NCBI GenBank assembly: GCA_002110465.1
Contig: NEED01000073.1
Span: forward strand, 124,001 to 188,000
Direction: 5' to 3'
Length of the DNA: 64,000 nucleotides
Origin: an unicellular cyanobacterium SU2
Lineage (GTDB): Bacteria; Cyanobacteriota; Cyanobacteriia; Cyanobacteriales; Microcystaceae
Under the pieces are notes generated by a model. That model was not told the DNA's origin, searched no databases, and saw only the letters and a list, made by a program, of their open reading frames with translations. The number at the start of each line of letters is the position of its first letter. The stretch's first letter is position 1. Positions 1 through 8,379 of the stretch are shown in pieces. The translations under genes and the position numbers were made by a program.

Positions 1-1
1 T

Positions 2-1237
2 ATGTATTTTGTCGATCAATGCCATCAAAACGGCATAGGGGTCATTGTAGACTGGGTTCCAGGGCATTTTCCTAAAGACCTTCACGGGTTAGCCATGTTT
101 GATGGAACTCCCTTGTATGAATATGATGATCCCCGCAAAGGAGAACATAAGGGATGGGGAACTTTGGTTTTTAACTATGGACGCAATGAAGTCCGCAATT
201 TCTTGATTGCTAATGCCCTATTTTGGTTTGATAAGTATCACATTGATGGAATTCGAGTCGATGCAGTGGCTTCGATGTTGTACCTTGATTATGACCGAGA
301 ACCTGGTCAATGGATTCCTAACCAACATGGGGGACACGATAATATCGAAGCAGTGGCTTTTATTCGTCAATTAAACGAGACATTGTTTGGGAAGTACCCA
401 GGGATTTTGTCTATTGCTGAAGAATCTACTGCTTGGGCTAATGTATCCCGTCCGACAGATATGGGGGGATTGGGATTTAACTTTAAATGGAATATGGGTT
501 GGATGAATGATACCTTGCGGTATTTCCAAATTAATCCCTCAGATCGCTCCAACTATCATGGGCAAATTACCTTTAGTCTTTGGTATGCTTTTAATGAAAA
601 TTTTATGTTGGCACTCTCCCATGATGAAGTGGTGCATGGAAAAGGCCATCTCTTTCAAAAAATGCCTGGCAATGATGAGCAGAAGTTAGCTAACTTACGC
701 TTGTTATTCACCTATATGTTTACCCATCCAGGGAAGAAAACCTTATTTATGGGGATGGAATTCGGTCAAACCCATGAATGGAATGTCAATGTGGATCTTG
801 ATTGGGGATTACTTAATGCTGAACCTTTTCAAAAACTGAAAAAATTGGTGCAAGACCTCAATAAGATTTATCAAGAAGAACCGGCACTTTATACCGATGA
901 TTTTACCCAAAATGGATTTCAATGGATCGACTGTCATGATGTCGCCCGTGGCTTAATTTCTTATATTCGTAAAGATAAAAATTCTGATGAAATGATCACC
1001 ACGGTTTGCAACTTTAAACCCAACACCTATCAAAACTATTGGGTCGGGGTGCACCAACCTGGATCTTATGTGGAATTAATCAACACTGATTCTGACGTTT
1101 ATGGTGGTTATGGAACCATCAATCCGCCAGTTATTGAGACCCATCAATGGAATTCTAATCCTTGGCCTTACGCTCTAGAAGTGACGGTTCCTGCGTTAAG
1201 TGCCGTGGTCTTTAAATTGAATAAAAAAGATAATTAA
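2..1237 (+). CDS. glgB: 1,4-alpha-glucan branching enzyme, 3' part (partial)
   Basis: This is the C-terminal 411 residues of a GH13 glycogen branching enzyme, which cuts alpha-1,4 glucan chains and reattaches them as alpha-1,6 branches in the cytoplasm. The gene is cut by the window edge and the first visible Met is internal. GH13 motifs appear in order: VDWVPGHF (region I), GIRVDAV with the nucleophile Asp, SIAEES with the acid Glu, and LSHDEV. The all-beta C-terminal domain follows and the frame ends at a clear TAA. It converges with gmk across a short spacer holding a hairpin. Glycogen phosphorylase lies about 27 kb away in the same window. The identification is very secure. Confidence 0.96.
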   Translation: MYFVDQCHQNGIGVIVDWVPGHFPKDLHGLAMFDGTPLYEYDDPRKGEHKGWGTLVFNYGRNEVRNFLIANALFWFDKYHIDGIRVDAVASMLYLDYDREPGQWIPNQHGGHDNIEAVAFIRQLNETLFGKYPGILSIAEESTAWANVSRPTDMGGLGFNFKWNMGWMNDTLRYFQINPSDRSNYHGQITFSLWYAFNENFMLALSHDEVVHGKGHLFQKMPGNDEQKLANLRLLFTYMFTHPGKKTLFMGMEFGQTHEWNVNVDLDWGLLNAEPFQKLKKLVQDLNKIYQEEPALYTDDFTQNGFQWIDCHDVARGLISYIRKDKNSDEMITTVCNFKPNTYQNYWVGVHQPGSYVELINTDSDVYGGYGTINPPVIETHQWNSNPWPYALEVTVPALSAVVFKLNKKDN

Positions 1238-1261
1238 AGTCAATTTTTGGTCACTATGCTC

Positions 1262-1285
1262 AGGGTGGATGATTGAACCCACCCT
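1262..1285. terminator. hairpin between convergent glgB and gmk
   Basis: AGGGTGG and CCACCCT form a 7-bp stem with a 10-nt loop in the 68-bp gap between the two convergent genes. A T-rich run is weak on both sides, so termination is inferred from position and stem. Confidence 0.5.
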
Positions 1286-1305
1286 CAATAGGTTAACCCT
1301 CTCTA

Positions 1306-1860
1306 CTAAATAGGAAAAATGAGAGTTTCAAGCTGTTGTAATGCCTGTTTAAAGTCATCATTAACAATAGTGTGGTTAAATTCTCCACTAGCTGCCAACT
1401 CTTCTTTTGCCTTTTCTAGACGGCGAGTAATAGCCTCGGGTGAATCTTTCCCTCGTCCCTTCAGACGATTTTCTAATTCTTCTATAGATGGGGGCAGAAT
1501 AAAAATTCTGAGGGCATCAGCAAAAGTTTCTTTAATACTCCTTGCTCCTACCACCTCAATCTCTAATAAAACTTTGAGTCCCAAGTTAATTTTTTCTTCT
1601 AGGTCAAGACGAGGGGTTCCATAATAATTATCAGCATATTCAGCCCATTCGAGCAATTCTCCTTGATTAATCATCTCCTCAAATTGGGGGCGTGTGACAA
1701 AGTGATAATCTTTACCATCAACTTCCCCCCGACGAGGAGAACGAGTGGTAGCGGAGGTAGACAAGTAAAGGTCATTATGGCGAGCAAGCAAGGAACGAAC
1801 AAGCGTCCCTTTACCAACCCCACTGGGCCCCGTCAGTACGATAAGCTGTCCTGATGACAT
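1306..1860 (-). CDS. gmk: guanylate kinase
   Basis: Guanylate kinase phosphorylates GMP to GDP with ATP in the cytoplasm. The 184 residues match the usual family size. The P-loop GPSGVGKGT is at about residues 11-19, and the GMP-binding stretch with TTRSPRRGEVDGKDYHF follows. The ATG start directly precedes the conserved SSGQLIVLTGPSG region. Only 15 bp separates it from the upstream remA-like gene on the same strand. The remA-gmk pairing is also known in Firmicutes, which supports both calls and suggests co-transcription. Confidence 0.96.
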   Translation of the reverse strand: MSSGQLIVLTGPSGVGKGTLVRSLLARHNDLYLSTSATTRSPRRGEVDGKDYHFVTRPQFEEMINQGELLEWAEYADNYYGTPRLDLEEKINLGLKVLLEIEVVGARSIKETFADALRIFILPPSIEELENRLKGRGKDSPEAITRRLEKAKEELAASGEFNHTIVNDDFKQALQQLETLIFPI

Positions 1861-1875
1861 GGGGGAGTTTTACCT

Positions 1876-2145
1876 TTAATTACCGTTAGCATGGGTATCT
1901 TTGCTGACGACAAATCGATGGGCGACGGTTTCTGGCTGAATGGCTGACAGAACCACATGACTTGAATCTGTCATAATTACTGCGCGAGTTCGTCGGCCAT
2001 AGGTAGCATCGATGAGTTGACCGCGATCGCGGGCATCGGTGATAATCCGCTTAATTGGTGCTGACTCAGGGCTAACAATGGCAATGACCCGATTAGCAGA
2101 CACAATATTTCCAAACCCAATATTAATCAGTTGTATGCTTTCCAT
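1876..2145 (-). CDS. RemA/DUF370-family DNA-binding regulator
   Basis: This 89-residue protein belongs to the RemA (DUF370) family. Typical features are the N-terminal [12 protein letters not shown] strand, the central [16 protein letters not shown] segment and the [16 protein letters not shown] stretch. In Bacillus, RemA is a DNA-binding oligomer that activates extracellular-matrix genes; in cyanobacteria the role is not settled. It lies 15 bp upstream of gmk in a probable operon. Family membership is clear; any matrix or phosphorus-response role here would be extrapolation. Confidence 0.88.
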   Translation of the reverse strand: MESIQLINIGFGNIVSANRVIAIVSPESAPIKRIITDARDRGQLIDATYGRRTRAVIMTDSSHVVLSAIQPETVAHRFVVSKDTHANGN

Positions 2146-2775
2146 AATTGTAACGGCTGTGCCGTGTGAGAAGTAATTGAGAAACTACCTTTACTAATGA
2201 TATCGATAAAAATTAAGACTTACAACGTCAAAACTTATCTAACCATTGATTTTTTAGTTTTTTTCACCTTTTTCTCATATTTTTCCCAAAATCGTCTTCC
2301 ATATCCTCTATCTAGAGATAGATATAATAGGGATTATCACGCCAAAAAGTAACAATAATTTTTATTTTGTCAAGGATTTATCGAAAGCTATCCTATATAT
2401 TCACCATATCGTAGAATTATCGGTTATAGCTTCCGTATCAAGGTTCCCTAACGCTTTTTGACAGAGAGTGAAGTCAAAATCACTGATACGATCAAGGTTT
2501 ATGAGATTGTCAGTGAGGGTTAATCCAGCCAAGACTATTAGCGGTACTATCCCTAAACTTCCTAGTCCATTGCTCTTAACAAAGACATTCATCTTCGTGA
2601 TTAAGGACTAGATATTCTATGTTAGGACAAAATCGTAAAATTTTGGGTAAAGCACGAAATATAACCTCAACTCTTTTATAAATGTTCCTTGTCCATAACA
2701 TTATCCCCTAATCACAAGAGCAGGGTTGCCTAGATTGTATTTATTGTTAGATCACTCCGTTTCCCCGACTGCGGA
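2146..2775. other. 630-bp intergenic region between remA-like gene and prfB
   Basis: This is AT-rich DNA. A TATAAT hexamer on the plus strand (2323-2328) sits next to a 6-2-6 inverted repeat (2308-2321), so a promoter is possible, but no plus-strand gene follows. One weak minus-strand reading frame is listed separately. I see no RNA gene or coding remnant in the rest. Confidence 0.4.
2401..2592 (-). CDS. small hypothetical protein (doubtful)
   Basis: This is a possible 63-residue protein with one hydrophobic stretch (LGIVPLIVLAGLTLT, about residues 12-27). That would fit a small membrane protein. The upstream sequence gives only a weak GAAG ribosome-binding site directly against the ATG. It resembles no family I know, and the composition does not stand out from random AT-rich DNA. 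It could equally be a chance open frame. Confidence 0.2.
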   Translation of the reverse strand: MNVFVKSNGLGSLGIVPLIVLAGLTLTDNLINLDRISDFDFTLCQKALGNLDTEAITDNSTIW

Positions 2776-3889
2776 TCAATTCTGGCCAAGGTCTTTATAA
2801 CGGAGATAACTTTCAATAAAAGCATCCAGGTTGCCATCGATCACCCCACTGACATCGGTTGTTTCCTCATTTGTCCGCACATCCTTAACCATTTGATAGG
2901 GATGAAAGACATAATTACGAATTTGATTTCCCCAAGCAGCTTCTACCATATCTCCCCGAATTTCAGCAATTTCTTGAGCGCGTTGTTCTTGGGCAATAAT
3001 TAATAATTTTGCTTTAAGCAGGGCGAGAGCTTTTTCTTTATTTTGGAGTTGGGATCGTTCTTGAGTGCAACGAACGGCAATACCCGTAGGGAGATGAACC
3101 GCACGAACCGCCGTTTCTACTTTGTTGACATTTTGTCCCCCCTTACCGCCAGAACGAGTGGTGGTAATTTCTAAATCTTTTTCGGGGATATCAATGGTAA
3201 TATCTTCTTCCTCTAGGGCTGGCATCACTTCTACTCCGGCAAAACTTGTTTGTCGTTTTCCATTGGCATTGAACGGGGAAATTCTGACCAGTCGATGGGT
3301 TCCTTTTTCTCCTTTGAGATAACCAAAGGCATAGCGTCCAGCTATTTCTAGGGTAGCTGACTTAATTCCTGCTTCGTCTCCTTCAGAGAGTTCAGCCAAA
3401 TGTACCTTATACCCTTGCTTTTCTCCCCAACGAGTATACATTCTTAATAGCATTTGCGCCCAGTCTTGGGCATCGGTTCCTCCAGCCCCTGCATTGATGG
3501 TTAGGACGGCTCCCTTGGTATCGTAAATTCCCGATAGTAGCTGTTGTAATTCCCAACGATCAAGTTCACGGTTGAGTTGAGTAATTGTTGCTTCGGCTTC
3601 TTGACTAAGGGTAGAGTCTTCTTCTAACTCAAGTAATTCAGCGATCGCTTTGGTATCTTCTAATTGACTTAACCATTGTTGATACTGCTCTAAACTAGAT
3701 TTAAGGTCGTTGAGTCGTTGTAGAGTGGTTTGGGCGGTTTCAGGATTATCCCAAAAATCAGGTTGGGCAGCCAACATTTCTAAATCTTTAATGTTCGCTT
3801 TAAGGGCGGCTAAGTCAAAGATATTCCTGGGTTTTCCCCAGGCGTGTACTAACACCTTCAATTTCTCGTTTCAGTTCTGTGGTTTCCAT
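2776..3889 (-). CDS. prfB: peptide chain release factor 2, with programmed +1 frameshift
   Basis: RF2 terminates translation at UGA and UAA. The body has the SPF tripeptide anticodon ([11 protein letters not shown]) and the catalytic GGQ ([11 protein letters not shown]). The true start is ATG at 3889-3887. It encodes 24 residues ([12 protein letters not shown] then [12 protein letters not shown]) before an in-frame UGA at 3817-3815. The slip site CTT TGA C, preceded by an AGG-rich segment, matches the classical RF2 autoregulatory site. A +1 shift resumes at GAC 3816-3814 ([13 protein letters not shown]), giving 370 residues ending at 2776. Without the shift, a caller picks TTG at 3861 and yields a false N-terminus. 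The gene follows the exosortase-associated gene by 28 bp and may share its transcript. Confidence 0.95.
3814..3829 (-). promoter_or_regulatory. RF2 programmed frameshift site
   Basis: On the minus strand this reads CAGGAATATCTTTGAC. It combines a Shine-Dalgarno-like AGG, the CTT slip codon, the in-frame UGA stop and the following C. Low RF2 slows UGA decoding and favours the +1 slip, so RF2 controls its own synthesis. This is the known mechanism in bacteria; here it is read from sequence only. Confidence 0.9.
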
Positions 3890-3917
3890 ATCCTTTAAAC
3901 GTCTCGACGATAATTTC

Positions 3918-4616
3918 CTATTGTACTTCTTTGCTTTCTAATTTGGGTTTCCACCAACTGTACCATTCAACCCAAGCTGTTTCTAAGTTTTCATAGGTTT
4001 TGTCTAAGGTAGTGGAATCTAAATTTGAAGTAACTGGTGTTGATATTAAAGTCCACAAACACGCTGTCTCGAATAAATCTTTGTAACCAATGAACCACAG
4101 CAACGTTCGTTGTATTCCCCAACCATATTTATACTTATTTTGAGTGTGTTGTGCGTTAGTTACGCTACTTTCCCCAGCCCGATTGATACATCCTGTTATA
4201 TGAGCTTTATTATCATATTCAAACATTCCATAAAATCCCATCCCTTCTTTTTGTTTCATCCTCATCATCACCGTTGCTGGCGGAATAGACGCTTCTATAA
4301 AAAGCAGACGGCTGACGTTTCCCCCATCATATTTACGGTAACTGGTTTGGACTTCTAGGGTTTGGTTCTTATTACTACTCTTTTGATTACTAATATATTG
4401 ATATTTGTAACTTTCCTCTTCTACTTTTGGAAAGTTTCCCTCCACTATCTGCCATTGTGTTAAGGGGACAGAAGCGGGAGTCTCTAAGGGCAATACCGCA
4501 GATTTATCATCTTCACCAGAAGACATTAGCAAAGCCCGAATAACAGCAACCATAGCACCCACAAAAAGAAAAGTTAATAATCCAAGTCTTGCCTTGTTTC
4601 CTGAAGTTGTTTCCAT
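3918..4616 (-). CDS. cyanoexosortase A system-associated protein
   Basis: The 232 residues begin with an N-terminal membrane anchor (RLGLLTFLFVGAMVAVIRALL, about 10-30). A soluble domain follows with Trp/Tyr-rich segments (YKYQYISNQK, YGWGIQRTLLWFIGYKDLF). Genes of this layout lie next to cyanobacterial exosortases and are annotated as their associated proteins; some resemble EpsI. The exosortase gene is 93 bp upstream on the same strand. The role, probably in protein sorting or exopolysaccharide export at the membrane, is inferred from this neighbourhood. Confidence 0.75.
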   Translation of the reverse strand: METTSGNKARLGLLTFLFVGAMVAVIRALLMSSGEDDKSAVLPLETPASVPLTQWQIVEGNFPKVEEESYKYQYISNQKSSNKNQTLEVQTSYRKYDGGNVSRLLFIEASIPPATVMMRMKQKEGMGFYGMFEYDNKAHITGCINRAGESSVTNAQHTQNKYKYGWGIQRTLLWFIGYKDLFETACLWTLISTPVTSNLDSTTLDKTYENLETAWVEWYSWWKPKLESKEVQ

Positions 4617-4709
4617 CCAAATTTACTCCTCTATTTTTTTGATTTGACTCTAAACAATCTTTGTCTAGAATCATGGTTCTTTTTGATTTTGTTCCTGACA
4701 AAACTACTA

Positions 4710-5564
4710 TTATTCAAAATTAACATCCTCTTCTGAATGAGTAGTAAGACTTATGGGACGAACATAGGTCAACCAACAAAACATCCCAAAAATTAATACC
4801 GAAACTAATGCAAAGACAAGACTGCCATCGTCTCCATGCCAATACTTAAAGGCTTCTTCATTAGAAAAGGCCACCAAAACTGCCATGATAGCCACTCTAA
4901 TAACATTAGCCAAAAAGCCTAAGACAACTCCTACTATTATGCAGATAGTTTGCTGGATTCGATTGAGGGGAACTATAAATAAAAAGAGAATAGCAATAAA
5001 AAACATCAGCATAATACTCTCAACCCCTGAACAAGCTCCGTAAACTTCAACTCGTCCTGTTGGTAAAATTATTGAGAGTCCTTCTCTATAGGAATTAAAC
5101 CCTGTTGCCCATAAAACAATGTTAGAAAATTTAGCGGTTAAAAGTGGTAAATCTATCGCCATCAACATTGATTCTAGGGTAGAAGATAAAGCTAAAAGAC
5201 CTAGGATAAATAGCTCTTTCCAGTATTGATTCAATCCCTTGACTCCTGATGCTATTAATCCTAATCCGAGTCCAGAGACAAAGGGAGAAATGAGTAAATG
5301 ATAACCCGCCGGGGAAATACTTCTGAGTAAGACAAATACGATCAGAGTTCCCCCTAAAAAGCTTGAAAATATTCCACTATCTAGTTTTAGTTGATCTTTT
5401 TTATCCCAAACAAGGGACGCAATCGTCAACCATACCAGAATGCTTAAACTCATTAAATTGGGTTTATCAGATTGATCAAGGATAGTTAAATGAAGGGTTG
5501 CTAAGGCAGCGGCTAAAGCTACTATCCAATACTGGGGTTTTCGTAATGATTTAGACCAATTCAT
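4710..5564 (-). CDS. cyanoexosortase (exosortase family transpeptidase)
   Basis: This is a 284-residue polytopic membrane protein with about eight hydrophobic segments. It carries the exosortase signature: catalytic Cys in GACSGVES (near residue 180), Arg in LANVIRVA, and His in YWHGDDGSLVF. Exosortases are thought to cleave PEP-CTERM-type tails and sort proteins to the surface with an exopolysaccharide. The layout and the downstream partner gene fit the cyanobacterial exosortase A type. No PEP-CTERM substrate is visible in this window, so substrates must be elsewhere. Confidence 0.85.
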   Translation of the reverse strand: MNWSKSLRKPQYWIVALAAALATLHLTILDQSDKPNLMSLSILVWLTIASLVWDKKDQLKLDSGIFSSFLGGTLIVFVLLRSISPAGYHLLISPFVSGLGLGLIASGVKGLNQYWKELFILGLLALSSTLESMLMAIDLPLLTAKFSNIVLWATGFNSYREGLSIILPTGRVEVYGACSGVESIMLMFFIAILFLFIVPLNRIQQTICIIVGVVLGFLANVIRVAIMAVLVAFSNEEAFKYWHGDDGSLVFALVSVLIFGMFCWLTYVRPISLTTHSEEDVNFE

Positions 5565-5813
5565 AGTGGTTAATGAGGAAGAATGTTAGATAGTTATGGG
5601 TTATTATACTTAATATTTTTCTAAAATTGTCCTTAGATTATCCTCAAATCACCCATTCTTGACTCAGGTGGTTATTAATTTTTGTCAAAAGTTCTGTTGT
5701 CTTAGGCTTAGATTGGTGATTTCTTTATGACAATCAATAAACTGTCACACAAAGCACTAGGTATTCTTACTACTTCTGGTAATTTAAGATTGTGTGTGAG
5801 GAGTAAGAGTGAT

Positions 5814-5936
5814 ATGAAAGAGCCTTTGGAGTCGAAACACGGCAAGACGCCCAAAGGTTTTTCATTTTTATTAATTTTTAGCTTAAAAGATATGGCTCAG
5901 GGTGAAAGGCTAGAATTTTACCCTGAGCCAAGTTAA
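5814..5936 (+). CDS. possible 40-residue small protein (doubtful)
   Basis: ATG at 5814 is preceded by a good ribosome-binding site (GAGGAG, about 9 bp upstream) and opens 40 codons starting MKEPLESKHGKTPKG. However, a terminator-like hairpin lies inside the first 15 codons and the nfu terminator lies inside the last 15. That argues for an attenuated leader or a non-coding RNA rather than a normal gene. No family is recognised. Confidence 0.2.
   Translation: MKEPLESKHGKTPKGFSFLLIFSLKDMAQGERLEFYPEPS
5823..5862 (+). terminator. plus-strand intrinsic terminator without an upstream plus-strand gene
   Basis: CCTTTGG (5823-5829) pairs with CCAAAGG (5851-5857), with an inner GTC/GAC pair, followed by TTTTTC. 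The shape is that of a rho-independent terminator. Both flanking genes are on the minus strand, so it may end a small RNA transcribed from about 5700. Confidence 0.5.
5892..5930 (-). terminator. nfu terminator
   Basis: GGCTCAGGGT and ACCCTGAGCC form a perfect 10-bp stem with a loop of about 16 nt, lying just downstream of the minus-strand nfu stop. On the minus strand a moderately U-rich stretch follows. Confidence 0.6.
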
Positions 5937-5953
5937 CAGATTAAATGTTCTAT

Positions 5954-6196
5954 CTAAATAACTTGTTCGACTTCTGCAATTTCAGGAATCATTTCCCTTA
6001 AACGTCGTTCAATTCCCATTCTTAGGGTCATGGTTGAACTCGGACAAGACCCACAGGCTCCCTGGAGACGAAGTTTAACGATCGGTCCGTCAATTTCTAC
6101 CAATTCCACATTACCGCCATCGGCCATTAAGTAAGGACGCATCTCATCTAACACTTGTTCAACGTTTTCTGGGGTGAGTGCCATTGTTGCTTCCAT
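5954..6196 (-). CDS. NifU-like iron-sulfur scaffold protein (Nfu)
   Basis: This 80-residue Nfu-type scaffold carries the Fe-S cluster-binding motif CGSCPSS (C-x-x-C) near residue 50. The fold signature [21 protein letters not shown] precedes it. In cyanobacteria such stand-alone Nfu proteins deliver 4Fe-4S clusters, notably to photosystem I. The ATG start chosen ([16 protein letters not shown]) has an alternative Met five codons in (MALTPENV), which is the common start in this family. Its own hairpin terminator lies downstream. Confidence 0.9.
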   Translation of the reverse strand: MEATMALTPENVEQVLDEMRPYLMADGGNVELVEIDGPIVKLRLQGACGSCPSSTMTLRMGIERRLREMIPEIAEVEQVI

Positions 6197-6609
6197 TGTT
6201 AACCTCTTATTGTGACTCTTTAAATTGCTGCTATTGCCATCGTAACGCGAAGCTCAGCATTTGTAAGCATTTTTTGTCATAAATTTCTTGGATTTTAAAG
6301 ATGTTATCCCAACCTAATTGATCATACTTTTTTTAGGTTTGATAATTAATAGTGTTTGTTGACTCACATCTTGCACCTTCGATCAAACTAGCTAGTTAAT
6401 CCCCCCATCCCCCCTAACCCCCCTTGACAAGGGGGGGGATAGGAATAGGGTTTATTTTGACTGTAACTGCTTGAGAATTTATTTTCTTTAGTTTCTTGTC
6501 GAGTTTTTATGTACTGGTGCAAGATATCAGTTAAGGGAAGTGCCTCTCTCTTTAAATAATAGAGGATACTCTATAGATACATCCTCGACATTATCTATAC
6601 CCGACAGTT
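6197..6609. other. 413-bp intergenic region containing a small inverted-repeat element
   Basis: Most of the region is occupied by an element with terminal inverted repeats (6360-6533). Inside it a C-tract/G-tract palindrome (6418-6438) could form a strong stem. No coding remnant is seen. Confidence 0.5.
6360..6533. repeat. MITE-like element with terminal inverted repeats
   Basis: The left end TGACTCACATCTTGCACC (6360-6377) and the right end GGTGCAAGATATCAGTTA (6516-6533) are imperfect inverted repeats matching at most positions. The 174-bp interior has no reading frame and contains the CCCCCCTTGACAAGGGGGG palindrome. A near copy of the right end lies at 27066-27095. This is typical of a non-autonomous transposable element. 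Confidence 0.55.
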
Positions 6610-7242
6610 TTAATGTTCAAAAATATCTTTATATTGTCGAATATCTAAATCCACAAAAATTGGAATACAATCAAAGCATTTTTCTGTTAATTCCCATCTT
6701 TCTTCCCGTTTTAGCATGGCAATTAATTTTTCTCGAACAGATAGTAAATAGCGAACATCATTCGCCGCATAACTCAATTGTGCCTCAGACAAATTGGCAG
6801 AATTTCCCCAATCTGAACTTTGAGAACTTTTATCTAATTCAACCCCTTCTAATTCCTGGACTAAACTTTTTAATCCATGGGAATTGGTATAGGTACGAGC
6901 TAATTTACTGGCAATTTTTGTACAGAAAATGGGTTGAGTGTTGATCTCAAAATGATACAGGAATTGAGCGACATCAAACCGGGCATAATGGAAAACCTTA
7001 AGGACATTTTGAGCTTCCATTAACTGTTTTAGATTAGGGGCTTCTGTTTGTCCTCGGTCAATCCGAATAGCAGTGACAAACCCATCAGGATCACATAATT
7101 GTACCAAACAAAGGCGATCGCGTTGGGGAATCAATCCCATGGTTTCCGTATCTACTGCAATAGCTGAAGCCTCTAAGTAGCGAGATAAAGTATCATCAGA
7201 TAAATCGCGATCGCTCACTTGAAAGTTGGTTGAAGCTGTCAT
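6610..7242 (-). CDS. ribonuclease D-like 3'-5' exonuclease
   Basis: This 210-residue protein is a single DEDD-type exonuclease domain. DTET (residues about 31-34) gives the first two acidic ligands. HYARFDV supplies the third and the YAANDVRYL segment the last Tyr/Asp pair. The HRDC domains of E. coli RNase D are absent, as in many cyanobacterial forms. It probably trims 3' ends of tRNA or other RNAs. It lies 34 bp downstream of the CAP-domain lipoprotein gene on the same strand. Confidence 0.88.
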   Translation of the reverse strand: MTASTNFQVSDRDLSDDTLSRYLEASAIAVDTETMGLIPQRDRLCLVQLCDPDGFVTAIRIDRGQTEAPNLKQLMEAQNVLKVFHYARFDVAQFLYHFEINTQPIFCTKIASKLARTYTNSHGLKSLVQELEGVELDKSSQSSDWGNSANLSEAQLSYAANDVRYLLSVREKLIAMLKREERWELTEKCFDCIPIFVDLDIRQYKDIFEH

Positions 7243-7276
7243 AATAAAGCCAAAATTATTAATAGTTTGATTATCT

Positions 7277-8359
7277 TTAACGTTTTAACACAAAAAGCTG
7301 TGTAAAATAATATTCCCCTGAGGCATTTTTAGCAATTCCAACCCCAGTAAAATTAAAGTCTCCTTCCATTGCTTGACGGTGGCCAGGACTATTAATCCAA
7401 CCTTGTACTGCTGTTGCCACTAAATCAGGATATCCTTTAAGGTAAGCTAAATTTTCCGACACTGATTGATAAGGAATTCTTACCCCAATGGCTTTAGCTC
7501 TTTCATCAAAACCATCATGGCTAAAAGTCGCTATTTTACCGGCCATCTTTTGACTATGAAGTCTAGCAACTTGACTAATATGTGCATTCAAGGTCAATGG
7601 AGGTAACCCCTGAGACTGACGATACTCATTAACTCGTTGGTGAATTTTCTGTTCAAGGGAAATTAAATTATTTTCTGATAATTCAGAGGGGTTTAAAGGT
7701 TTTTCTGGAAAAAGATTGGGAATTTTTGGGTTAAAGGGAAGGTTATCTAATCCTAAATCTGGCTTTTGAGAAATTAAAGGCGGCTTTTCCTTAATAAAAA
7801 TTTGGGTAAAGTAATAATGCCCTAACTGATTCTGAGCGACTCCTACCCCAGTTAAATCGAAATCACCTTGAATATTTTGGCGATTTTGAGAATTATTAAG
7901 CCATATTTTCAAAATTGCTTGTATCGGTTCATTACGATTGTGATGAACCCCTAAATTCTCAACACCGTTGTGATAAGGAATCTGACGACCAATCATTGTC
8001 AGTTTTTCTTGAAGATTATCTTGATCAACCTCCATGAGTCCACTAGCCATTCTTTGGCTGTGAATTCTAGCTTGTTGGGTAATTTGAGGATTCAATTGAA
8101 GAGGGGGAAGATTCTGGGAAACGCGATGTTGATTGATTTCATCATAAATAGCTTGTTCGATCGCCTGAAGAAAATTAGGATCGGTTACGGTCGAAGTAGG
8201 GGGTCTTTTCAGGATCACGGTTGAGGGAAATCCTTCAAGTGAGGGGAATTTCTCAAAGGACTGACAACCGACCAAGCTTGCTGACATCAAAGAAAACCCC
8301 ATTAAACCGTTACCGAAACGATACGCCATCGTTAATCGTTTTTTGCGGGAAATACTCAT
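7277..8359 (-). CDS. lipoprotein with two tandem CAP (SCP/PR1-like) domains
   Basis: The 360-residue protein has a lipoprotein signal: a basic start, then a hydrophobic run ending SASLVGC at about residue 32. Two CAP domains follow (about 65-190 and 232-360). The second keeps the canonical FSHDGFDERAK, SENLAY and WINSPGHRQAM motifs. The first has a parallel layout (VENLGVHHNR, WLNNSQNRQNI) but lacks the FSHD histidine. CAP proteins are extracytoplasmic and mostly of unknown activity in bacteria. The duplication with one degenerate copy suggests an altered site. Confidence 0.85.
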   Translation of the reverse strand: MSISRKKRLTMAYRFGNGLMGFSLMSASLVGCQSFEKFPSLEGFPSTVILKRPPTSTVTDPNFLQAIEQAIYDEINQHRVSQNLPPLQLNPQITQQARIHSQRMASGLMEVDQDNLQEKLTMIGRQIPYHNGVENLGVHHNRNEPIQAILKIWLNNSQNRQNIQGDFDLTGVGVAQNQLGHYYFTQIFIKEKPPLISQKPDLGLDNLPFNPKIPNLFPEKPLNPSELSENNLISLEQKIHQRVNEYRQSQGLPPLTLNAHISQVARLHSQKMAGKIATFSHDGFDERAKAIGVRIPYQSVSENLAYLKGYPDLVATAVQGWINSPGHRQAMEGDFNFTGVGIAKNASGEYYFTQLFVLKR

Positions 8360-8379
8360 CTGTTATAAAAACCTAAAAA

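Larger units (their letters stand above)
5565..5953. other. 389-bp intergenic region with two hairpins and an orphan short transcript candidate
   Basis: The region holds a plus-strand hairpin with a U-tract (5823-5862) although no plus-strand gene precedes it. It also holds a strong 10-bp inverted repeat (5892-5927 area) after nfu, and a short plus-strand reading frame with a good ribosome-binding site. These are listed separately. Confidence 0.5.

Noticed and set aside
3861-3863. TTG start for prfB
   Set aside because: It is within the region bypassed by the RF2 frameshift; the ATG at 3889 and the CTTTGAC slip site explain the protein better.
5791-5804. A Yfr1 RNA gene on the minus strand
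   Set aside because: The 11-nt core is present, but no GC-rich terminator hairpin with a U-run follows it on the minus strand.
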